This document shows, one piece after another, positions 8,083-13,145 of a stretch of DNA of 13,145 bases; within the stretch, counting starts at the first letter, position 1; each line of letters opens with the position of its first letter. The stretch is from Caryophanales bacterium UBA7476. Lineage in GTDB: Bacteria > Bacillota_I > Bacilli_A > RF39 > UBA660. The stretch covers positions 1 to 13,145 of the forward strand of contig DLOU01000049.1 of NCBI GenBank assembly GCA_002477275.1, given 5' to 3'. Made by a program: the position numbers and the translations under genes. The notes beneath the pieces are model-generated. The model saw only the letters and a program-made list of their open reading frames with translations, had not been told where the DNA came from and did not search any database.

Positions 8083-9072
8083 ATGGATAATAATAAGTTT
8101 AAATATAAAAAATTATTAGAAATAAGAAAAATGTCTGTTGAAAGTTTATCAGCTTATTATAGAAAATTACGTAGTTTTGAGTATGATACAAATAAATCAT
8201 TAGAATCAAGTGAATTTAAAAAAAGAATATATTGGTTAACTAAGTTAATATTAAAAATTGATCGTTTATTAAGTGGTAGACAATTAGTTTTATTTGATGA
8301 TAAAAGAGATAATAATACTTTAAAAGGAAAAGTGTATGCATCAAGTCATGTAGGAAGATATGATATTGAATCTGCTATGGAAGCAATAAATGAGCAGGTT
8401 TATTTTGTAATGGGTGACCCAGAAGATACTTATAGAAACTTTGAAGGTTTTTTCTTAGATAAAATTCAGGGAAGAATATGTATGGATACTGGATATAATA
8501 TATATGATATTTTTCAAAAAAGAAGAGAAGGAAAAGAATTAACTAAGGAAGAACAACAATTATATGATGAATATAAGAAAGATAGACATATTTGTGAAGT
8601 AACATGTACTAATAGGATTGCTATGAAAGATAACATTTTGATTTATCCAGAAGGAGCATGGAATGTAACACCAAGACTTACTCAAACATTATTTCCTGGA
8701 GCAGCAAAAATTGCTGTAAATGGAGATGGAGTAATTATCCCAATTGGTATAGTAAGAGATAAGAAAAAATATACGGTCAATATTGGTAAAGAGATGGATG
8801 TATCAGGTGCTGAAGATAGTGATATTAAAGATATTACCAATGAGTTAAGAGAAAGAATGAGTTCACTTGTAGCAGAGATTATATTTAGTGGTGATAAAGT
8901 AATTTCAAGGGCATCTTTAAAAACTCCATATGAAAATGAAATGGATTTTATTAATGATATAATGTCTGAATCTGAAAATGGTTATACTTTAGATATTATA
9001 GAAAAAACAAGATACTATGATCCTAATTATCCAGAAAATGTAATTGGAGTTAATTATACTAAAAAGCTTTAA
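8083..9072 (+). CDS. PlsC-type glycerolipid/lysophospholipid acyltransferase, 329 aa
   Basis: The protein has the two hallmarks of the PlsC acyltransferase superfamily. The first is the HX4D motif, HVGRYD (His89, Asp94), which carries the catalytic His and Asp. The second is YPEGAWN (about 188-194), the acceptor-phosphate-binding motif. A PIGIV strand follows at about 218-222. Such enzymes transfer an acyl chain to lysophosphatidate or a related acceptor during membrane lipid synthesis. The protein lacks a clear transmembrane helix and has a long insertion between the motifs (about 115-175), so it differs from the typical 200-250-aa PlsC and its acceptor is uncertain. Start: ATG 8083 has GGGGGGT (8073-8079) just upstream. 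The frame also opens at GTG 8071, but that would place the ribosome site inside the gene. It is a single-gene unit with its own promoter and terminator. Confidence 0.85.
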   Translation: MDNNKFKYKKLLEIRKMSVESLSAYYRKLRSFEYDTNKSLESSEFKKRIYWLTKLILKIDRLLSGRQLVLFDDKRDNNTLKGKVYASSHVGRYDIESAMEAINEQVYFVMGDPEDTYRNFEGFFLDKIQGRICMDTGYNIYDIFQKRREGKELTKEEQQLYDEYKKDRHICEVTCTNRIAMKDNILIYPEGAWNVTPRLTQTLFPGAAKIAVNGDGVIIPIGIVRDKKKYTVNIGKEMDVSGAEDSDIKDITNELRERMSSLVAEIIFSGDKVISRASLKTPYENEMDFINDIMSESENGYTLDIIEKTRYYDPNYPENVIGVNYTKKL

Positions 9073-9088
9073 TAAAAAGCTTTTTTTT
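9061..9088 (+). terminator. Rho-independent terminator after the acyltransferase
   Basis: AAAAAGCTTT (9061-9070) pairs with AAAGCTTTTT (9076-9085) around AATAA, and T continues to 9088. The stem contains the last codons and the start of the stop codon. Confidence 0.8.
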
Positions 9089-9096
9089 GTTATAAT
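9088..9096 (+). promoter_or_regulatory. Extended -10 promoter of the histidine kinase gene
   Basis: TGTTATAAT is a perfect extended -10 that begins in the last T of the upstream terminator. The -35 position (TTTAAT, 9068-9073) is poor. The same TGTTATAAT lies before the first gene of the window. Confidence 0.6.
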
Positions 9097-9122
9097 TGAG
9101 AAAATAGGAGTGATGTAATAAT

Positions 9123-10994
9123 ATGAGTGGAATATGGTTACCAATTGGTTCATTAGTATTAGCAATTTATCTTGTCGTTTTATTCTTTTTAAGAGGATCC
9201 GTTAAAAATTATGAAACTACAATATATAAAAAATTAATTATTATTAATTTCTTCTATTCCTTATTTGGAGTTATAATTTACTTGTTTGCTATGAAAGTAG
9301 GTCATTTGTATTTTACTGGAGTATTACAATCCTTTTATTTAATAATGATGGACTTAATGTTACTTTTTATACTTAAATATATAATAGAACTGAATAAATT
9401 TGATAAAAAAGTAAATCAAATAATGAATATAATTTTTAATAGTATTACAACTGTAGTTATATTATTTATATTAGCTTTACCTATGGATACAATAATAAGT
9501 GGAGAAACAGTTGATTTAAATGGTCCAGCTTATTATGCAGCACTTGTTGAAATAGTATTGTATATGGGTTTAATAATATTGTTTTGCGTATTATTTTATA
9601 TTAGAAATAAATCTGAAAAAAGTAAACTATTACCATTTTTTATTTTGTTTGTCTTTTTTGTAATTGGATTAGTTCTTAGAAATTATTATCCAGAAGTAAT
9701 AACTGAAACTTTTATATTTACTTTAAGTTATTTAGTAATGTTTCATACAATAGAAAATCCAGATTTAAAAATTATTAATCAATTGACTTATGCTAAAGAA
9801 CAAGCAGAAAGAGCAAATAGAGCTAAGAGTGATTTCTTGTCAAGTATGAGTCATGAAATTAGGACTCCACTAAATGCTATAGTTGGTTTTAGTGAAGATA
9901 TTCAAACTTATAAAGATGAAGCAAATCCGGAAATAGTAGAAGATGCTAATTATATTTTAGAAGCTTCTAAAACATTATTAGAAATTATTGGTAATATTCT
10001 AGATATAAATAAGATTGAAGCTAATAAGATGGAAATAGTTGAAACTAAATATAATTTTAGAGAAGAAATAGAGAATCTTGTAAAGATTGATTCTACAAGA
10101 ATTGGTGAAAAACCTATTGAGTTAAAAGTTAATTTAGCAGAAGATATTCCGTATGAGTTATATGGTGATAAAACTCATATGAAAGAAATAGTTAATAACT
10201 TATTAACTAATGCAATTAAATATACTGATAAGGGTGTGATTGAACTTTCAGTTAAATGTATTAATCAAAATAATATTTCAAATTTAATAATTAGTGTTAA
10301 AGATACAGGAAAAGGTATAAAAGCTGAAAATATAAATAAGCTATTTACTAAATTTGAAAGGCTTGATGCTGAAAGAAATTCAACTATAGAAGGGACAGGA
10401 CTTGGACTTGCTATAACCAAAGCTTTAGTTGAATTAATGGGTGGAAAAATTAATGTTCAATCACAATTTGGGCAAGGATCAATGTTTGTAGTACAAATAC
10501 CACAAAAAATTAGTAGTTTATCTGCTCCGGTTTTAGATATAAAAAATGATAAGAAACTTGATAATAATATTGACACAAGTAATAAGAAAATTTTAATAGT
10601 CGATGATAATATTTTAAATATAAAAGTTGCTAAAAGAGCATTACAAGATTTTAATTTTAATATAGATGAATGTTCTAATGGAGAAGAATGTTTACAAAAG
10701 ATAGTTAATGGTAATGAATATGATTTGATATTAATGGATATAATGATGCCAGTTATGAGTGGAGAAACAGCAATAGCTAAATTAAAAGAAAACCCAAATT
10801 TTAATATTCCAACTATTGCTTTAACAGCAGATGCTGTTTCAGAATCAAAAGAAAAATATTTATCTGAGGGGTTTGTTGATTATCTTTCTAAACCATTCAC
10901 AAAAGAACAAATTAGAGAAAAATTAAATAATATTTTTTCTAATAGTGAATCTAGTAATCATAATAGTGATTTAGATAATACTGAAATACTATAA
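9123..10994 (+). CDS. Seven-helix hybrid sensor histidine kinase with C-terminal receiver, 623 aa
   Basis: The N-terminal 210 residues are a membrane sensor of about seven helices (near 7-24, 37-55, 65-88, 103-120, 138-160, 168-185 and 192-209) with short loops, so the signal is probably sensed in or at the membrane. A linker helix (215-236) leads to the HisKA domain with SMSHEIRTPLN and the phosphorylated His244. The ATPase domain follows: N-box NNLLTNAIKYT (358-368), DTGKGI (394-399) and GTGLGL (424-429). A receiver domain fills about 488-606: Asp494/Asp495, phospho-acceptor Asp539 in LMDIMMPVMSG, Thr568 and Lys590. All catalytic residues are intact. There is no output domain and no separate response regulator in the window, so phosphate must pass to a phosphotransfer protein or distant regulator, or the receiver acts by feedback. 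AGGAG at 9106-9110 is 12 nt before ATG 9123, rather far. The gene has its own promoter, and no terminator hairpin follows it. Confidence 0.92.
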   Translation: MSGIWLPIGSLVLAIYLVVLFFLRGSVKNYETTIYKKLIIINFFYSLFGVIIYLFAMKVGHLYFTGVLQSFYLIMMDLMLLFILKYIIELNKFDKKVNQIMNIIFNSITTVVILFILALPMDTIISGETVDLNGPAYYAALVEIVLYMGLIILFCVLFYIRNKSEKSKLLPFFILFVFFVIGLVLRNYYPEVITETFIFTLSYLVMFHTIENPDLKIINQLTYAKEQAERANRAKSDFLSSMSHEIRTPLNAIVGFSEDIQTYKDEANPEIVEDANYILEASKTLLEIIGNILDINKIEANKMEIVETKYNFREEIENLVKIDSTRIGEKPIELKVNLAEDIPYELYGDKTHMKEIVNNLLTNAIKYTDKGVIELSVKCINQNNISNLIISVKDTGKGIKAENINKLFTKFERLDAERNSTIEGTGLGLAITKALVELMGGKINVQSQFGQGSMFVVQIPQKISSLSAPVLDIKNDKKLDNNIDTSNKKILIVDDNILNIKVAKRALQDFNFNIDECSNGEECLQKIVNGNEYDLILMDIMMPVMSGETAIAKLKENPNFNIPTIALTADAVSESKEKYLSEGFVDYLSKPFTKEQIREKLNNIFSNSESSNHNSDLDNTEIL

Positions 10995-11009
10995 ATAGTG
11001 TAAAATTAC

Positions 11010-11038
11010 TTGAAAAATAATAGGTTTTATGATATAAT
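11010..11038 (+). promoter_or_regulatory. Strong promoter of the OB-fold membrane protein
   Basis: TTGAAA (11010-11015), a 17-bp spacer and TATAAT (11033-11038), with TGA just upstream as an extended -10. It has the same spacing as 8010-8038 and shares the -35 context CTTGAAAAAT and the -10 context TGATATAATA. The ribosome site AGAGGTG is at 11052-11058. Confidence 0.85.
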
Positions 11039-11063
11039 AGCTCACATATAAAGAGGTGGGCTT

Positions 11064-11993
11064 ATGTTTTTTAAGAAGAAAAAAGATGATTTTGAATTAA
11101 AAACAGAGGAATCTTATACTTATGATGATTCTAATGACTCTGATTTTTTTAGATATGATGATGAAGTAGTTGAACCTTATGTAGCAAGTAGTAATTCAGA
11201 TGAATTTATTATTGATAAGACTGAAAATGATAATGTTGTAATTAATAATACTGTTATAGAAGAGACACCTGTTGTACAAAAAGAAACTTATATATATACT
11301 GATTCTGAAACAGAAGAAGAGAGTAATAATGAAGAAACAAGTAATACTTATGTAAACGTTAATAATATTAATTATTTTGAAGAGGAAGATGAAAAAGAAG
11401 AAAGAAAGTTTCATTTCTCATATAAATTAATTTATATTCTTAATAAAATATTTAGTGTTCTTCTTGTTATTACTATAATAGTAGCTATTATAGTGTTATT
11501 TGATGTTATTATGTTAACAAGATTTGGTAAAGGACCATTCTTTGCTATTAAGACTAAAACTTATGATGATGGTGGTACTAAAGTATATAATGGTATTGGA
11601 TATAAAGTTATTAAGTATAACGAATTAAATGGAAGACGTGATATGGTTGTAGGTAATTACTCAATTAAATATAATACTAAAGCTTTAAACATATCATTAG
11701 AAAGTCTATGTAAAAGGTTTAAGAGTGATTATGAAGGTTCATTTAAAAAATATGTTTCAGAATATTTAAATGTATCTGGTACTATTAGTTCTATTAATTT
11801 AAATACTAATACAATTACATTAAAATATGCAGATGATAACAATAATAAATATATACTTGAATGTAGTGATGTAGAAGGAAAGATTTCAGAATTAAAAAAA
11901 GGGGATAAAGTTAAAATTAAAGGTAATCTTTATGTAGAAAGTGTAGATTCTAATATAGAGTTTTATCTAGAAAATAGTGTACTTAACAAATAA
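11064..11993 (+). CDS. Single-pass membrane protein with OB-fold-like ectodomain, 309 aa
   Basis: Residues 1-115 are a strongly acidic disordered cytoplasmic region rich in Asp, Glu, Asn and Tyr after a basic FFKKKK start. One transmembrane helix lies at about 128-150. The outside part starts with GKGPFFAIKTKTYDDGGTKV and NGIGYKVIKYN (156-186), a motif I have a sense of from Firmicute membrane proteins without a known function. It ends in a beta-rich stretch (about 234-300: VSGTISSINLNTNTITLKYA, then KKGDKVKIKGNLY) with the strand order and glycine pattern of an OB-fold (tRNA_anti-like). The OB-fold call is tentative. ATG 11064 has AGAGGTG 5 nt upstream. A strong promoter precedes it and a strong terminator follows. 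It is the last chromosomal-type gene before the inversion cassette, whose left site begins 97 bp after the stop. Confidence 0.82.
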   Translation: MFFKKKKDDFELKTEESYTYDDSNDSDFFRYDDEVVEPYVASSNSDEFIIDKTENDNVVINNTVIEETPVVQKETYIYTDSETEEESNNEETSNTYVNVNNINYFEEEDEKEERKFHFSYKLIYILNKIFSVLLVITIIVAIIVLFDVIMLTRFGKGPFFAIKTKTYDDGGTKVYNGIGYKVIKYNELNGRRDMVVGNYSIKYNTKALNISLESLCKRFKSDYEGSFKKYVSEYLNVSGTISSINLNTNTITLKYADDNNNKYILECSDVEGKISELKKGDKVKIKGNLYVESVDSNIEFYLENSVLNK

Positions 11994-12009
11994 GATTATA
12001 AATTTAAAG

Positions 12010-12043
12010 AAATTAGGTTTAATTAATTAGACCTAATTTTTTT
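12010..12043 (+). terminator. Terminator after the OB-fold protein, possibly bidirectional
   Basis: AAATTAGGT (12010-12018) pairs with ACCTAATTT (12031-12039), and the enclosed TAATTAATTA is self-complementary and extends the stem. T runs to 12043 on the + strand. On the - strand the hairpin is followed by TTTCTTT, so it may also stop leftward transcripts leaving the inversion cassette. Confidence 0.8.
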
Positions 12044-12064
12044 GTATAAAAAATAAAAATACTA

Positions 12065-12115
12065 TTAAACTAAAAAAGAGAGATAAAAAGTTCGTGAAAT
12101 GTGTAGTACTTTCAC
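12065..12115 (-). other. 16-codon dead-end ORF read outward from the left inversion site
   Basis: From the GTG inside the left site (12115-12113, minus strand) the frame reads MKVLHISRT, then FYLSFLV and a TAA at 12067-12065. AGAGG (12127-12123) lies 7 nt upstream of the GTG. I interpret this as the truncated product made when the switch faces left, not as a gene in its own right. Its first nine residues equal those opened by the right site on the + strand. Confidence 0.45.
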
Positions 12116-12119
12116 GAAC
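12090..12119 (+). repeat. Left inversion (recombination) site, 30 bp
   Basis: The site is arm GTTCGTGAAA, spacer TGTGTAGTAC and arm TTTCACGAAC. The arms are perfect inverted repeats and the spacer is asymmetric. That is the layout of tyrosine-recombinase core sites, where two monomers bind the arms and strands are exchanged at the spacer edges. The whole 30 bp equals the exact reverse complement of 13104-13133. The flanking sequence on either side is not shared, so the repeat ends sharply at 30 bp. Confidence 0.9.
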
Positions 12120-12167
12120 CTACCTCTACTATAAATTAATCATATCATAACTTAATACAAATTTCTA
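12113..12167 (-). promoter_or_regulatory. Outward promoter, ribosome site and start codon of the inversion switch
   Basis: Read on the minus strand: TAGAAA (12167-12162) as a weak -35, a 17-bp spacer ending in TGA, and TATGAT (12144-12139), an extended -10. About 12 nt further is AGAGG (12127-12123), then 7 nt, then GTG (12115-12113) inside the left site. The arrangement copies the promoter-leader layout of the gene at 1748 (TGATATAAT, short leader, AGAGGTG). In the present orientation it fires left into a 16-codon dead end. After inversion it would drive the frame that begins at 13108. Confidence 0.6.
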
Positions 12168-12175
12168 CAAAAAAT

Positions 12176-13111
12176 ATTTTTTTTAATAAAAATATTAGCT
12201 TTGAAAAAGTTCTATATGAATGGTTAAATACTAAAACAAACATAAAAAAGTCTTCATACTATAAATACTTATTTTATATTGATACTTATTTAATACCATA
12301 TTTTAAAACTATTAAATTTAAGAATATAACTAATAATGACATATTATCTTTTTTTTATAATATTAATATCAGTAAACTATCTAATTCTACAAAAAATATT
12401 ATTCTTATTATAATAAAATCTTCTATTAATTATGGAATAAAAAAGAAATATAGAAAAAATAATATTAATATTGATGTACATTTTAAAAAAAATAACAATA
12501 TATCTTATTTAACAATAAATGAACAAAATATATTAGAAAATTATATAAGAAATAATATGAATTTAAGAAATTTATGTATTTTAACAGCTTTATATACTGG
12601 TATTAGAATTGGAGAACTATGTGCTTTAAAGTATTCTGATATAGATGTTATAAATAATACTATTAGTATAAATAAATCTGTTCAAAGAATTAAGGATATT
12701 AATAGTAATGAAAATAAAACTAAGTTAGTTATTGATAAACCTAAAACAAATAGTTCTATAAGAGTAATTCCTATTCCTAAATTTATTGTAAATCTTTTAA
12801 TGAATGATATTACTAATATAAATAATTTTATTTTTACTAATAGTAATAAGCCTAAAGATCCTAGAAGTGTTGAAAAATATTTTTCTAACTTACTTGATAA
12901 ACTTAATATAAAGCATTTAAAATTCCATTCTTTACGTCATACTTTTGCTACTAGATTGAGAGAGAAAAAAGTAGATATTAAAGTTATAAGTGAACTTCTT
13001 GGTCACTCTGATTGGAAACTTACTCAAGATATTTATATTCATGCTTCTTTTGAATATAAAAAAGAATCTATCAAAGAACTCGCTAATATTTGGACTCAAA
13101 ATTGTTCGTGA
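12176..13111 (+). CDS. Tyrosine recombinase (phage integrase family) inside the inversion cassette
   Basis: The frame is open from 12140 to a TGA at 13109-13111. Residues 8-100 (SFEKVLYEWL, KSSYYKYLFYIDTYLIPYF, ITNNDILSFF) are a SAM-like core-binding domain. The catalytic domain (about 108-305) has every active-site residue: Arg144 in TGIRIGEL, Lys190 in DKPKTNSS, His251 and Arg254 in HSLRHTF, His277 in LLGHSD and the nucleophile Tyr287 in TQDIYIHA. The usual length is about 300 aa. No ATG, GTG or TTG exists in frame before ATG 12557, where a protein would lose the DNA-binding domain. The start here is provisional, at an AUU; 12161 and 12194 are other AUU options, and no Shine-Dalgarno is visible. 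A non-standard start could keep levels low; a sequencing error or an intact copy elsewhere is also possible. The last two codons and stop lie in the right recombination site. It most likely inverts its own segment. Confidence 0.8.
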   Translation: MFFNKNISFEKVLYEWLNTKTNIKKSSYYKYLFYIDTYLIPYFKTIKFKNITNNDILSFFYNINISKLSNSTKNIILIIIKSSINYGIKKKYRKNNINIDVHFKKNNNISYLTINEQNILENYIRNNMNLRNLCILTALYTGIRIGELCALKYSDIDVINNTISINKSVQRIKDINSNENKTKLVIDKPKTNSSIRVIPIPKFIVNLLMNDITNINNFIFTNSNKPKDPRSVEKYFSNLLDKLNIKHLKFHSLRHTFATRLREKKVDIKVISELLGHSDWKLTQDIYIHASFEYKKESIKELANIWTQNCS

Positions 13112-13133
13112 AAGTACTACACATTTCACGAAC
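13104..13133 (-). repeat. Right inversion (recombination) site, 30 bp
   Basis: Exact reverse complement of 12090-12119: arm GTTCGTGAAA, spacer GTACTACACA, arm TTTCACGAAC on the + strand. It holds the recombinase stop codon (13109-13111) and a GTG start (13108-13110), which overlap as GTGA. Because the arms are symmetric, inversion would regenerate the same recombinase C-terminus and the same outward start codon. Confidence 0.9.
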
Positions 13134-13145
13134 TATTAAAGCTAT
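13108..13145 (+). CDS. Start of a probable glycosyltransferase, cut by the window end
   Basis: From GTG 13108 the frame reads MKVLHISRTIKA and runs off the window. A start of the type MKVLHIS-R-T followed by a small loop is typical of the first beta-strand of GT-B (family 4) glycosyltransferases. Twelve codons are too few to prove it. No Shine-Dalgarno precedes it in the present orientation; the upstream DNA is recombinase coding sequence. The GTGA overlap with the recombinase stop would allow weak translational coupling. After inversion the AGAGG site and extended -10 promoter now at 12120-12167 would sit directly in front of it. The first nine codons lie within the recombination site or touch its end. 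Confidence 0.5.
   Translation, partial: MKVLHISRTIKA

Larger units (their letters stand above)
12090..13133. mobile_element. Self-inverting DNA cassette carrying a tyrosine recombinase
   Basis: A 1,044-bp segment is bounded by two exact 30-bp sites in inverted orientation and contains one tyrosine-recombinase frame plus an outward minus-strand promoter with ribosome site at its left end. Recombination between inverted sites would flip the segment and leave both sites intact. There is no flanking target duplication, no transposase and no cargo, which argues against a transposon. Phase-variable promoter inversion by a resident tyrosine recombinase is established in several bacteria. A cassette in which the recombinase sits within its own invertible DNA and the site contains the start codon of the controlled gene is inferred here from sequence alone. 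Confidence 0.8.

Noticed and set aside
10995..11009. Hairpin ACTA/TAGT after the histidine kinase.
   Set aside because: Four pairs and no T-run; not a terminator.
12932..13129. Minus-strand open frame that begins in the right site (MKCVVLSRT).
   Set aside because: It is antisense to the recombinase catalytic domain and has no ribosome site. It opens only because the symmetric arm carries a GTG on both strands.
12090..13133. Reading the 30-bp repeats as terminal inverted repeats of an insertion sequence.
   Set aside because: There is no DDE transposase, no flanking target duplication, and each repeat has its own inner symmetry with a spacer, as recombination sites do.
1..13145. Mycoplasma genetic code (TGA as Trp).
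   Set aside because: Trp is encoded by TGG throughout, no long gene contains an in-frame TGA, and TGA ends the recombinase at the expected C-terminus.
1..13145. CRISPR arrays, tRNA or rRNA genes, riboswitches.
   Set aside because: No regularly spaced direct repeats, cloverleaf or conserved RNA sequences were seen. The gaps between genes are short and taken up by promoters and terminators.

Overview
This is a very AT-rich window (G+C roughly a quarter, judged by eye). Gene density, Shine-Dalgarno sites (AGGAG, AGAGGTG), sigma-A-type promoters with extended -10 boxes (TGnTATAAT) and short U-tailed terminators point to a low-G+C Firmicute, most likely a gut-type lineage of Bacilli or Mycoplasmatota. 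The code is standard: Trp is TGG and TGA ends the last full gene. This placement is inference from composition and domain style, not from a marker gene.

Layout, all long genes on the + strand. 51-1649: an unrecognised soluble coiled-coil protein. 1748-3496: a single-pass membrane protein with a WG-repeat region. 3575-5689 and 5705-6835: an operon of two proteins that each begin with a cytoplasmic zinc ribbon and cross the membrane once. The first carries an external clostripain-like (C11) protease domain. 6863-7354: a small two-helix membrane protein. 7411-7986: a short polyprenyl-phosphate sugar-phosphate transferase. 8083-9072: a PlsC-type acyltransferase. 9123-10994: a seven-helix hybrid histidine kinase with a C-terminal receiver. 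11064-11993: another single-pass membrane protein with an external OB-fold-like end. Most transcription units have a visible promoter and terminator. The common theme is the cell envelope.

The most interesting part is 12090-13133. Two perfect 30-bp sites lie in inverted orientation. Each has two 10-bp inverted arms around a 10-bp asymmetric spacer, which is the layout of a loxP- or FRT-like tyrosine-recombinase site. Between them lies a tyrosine recombinase with all catalytic residues. Its N-terminal DNA-binding domain can be read about 127 codons upstream of the first ATG, but with no standard start codon. Just inside the left site a minus-strand promoter (TGATATGAT) and Shine-Dalgarno (AGAGG) point outward. 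They sit 7 nt before a GTG that lies inside the recombination site itself. The right site carries the same GTG on the + strand and opens a frame reading MKVLHISRTIKA, which resembles the N-terminus of a family-4 glycosyltransferase and runs off the window.

The proposed reading is a self-inverting switch. In the orientation shown, the promoter and ribosome site face a 16-codon dead end on the left. After inversion they would be joined in frame to the gene on the right. The recombinase would thus switch a surface-glycan gene by moving its promoter, ribosome site and start codon as one module.
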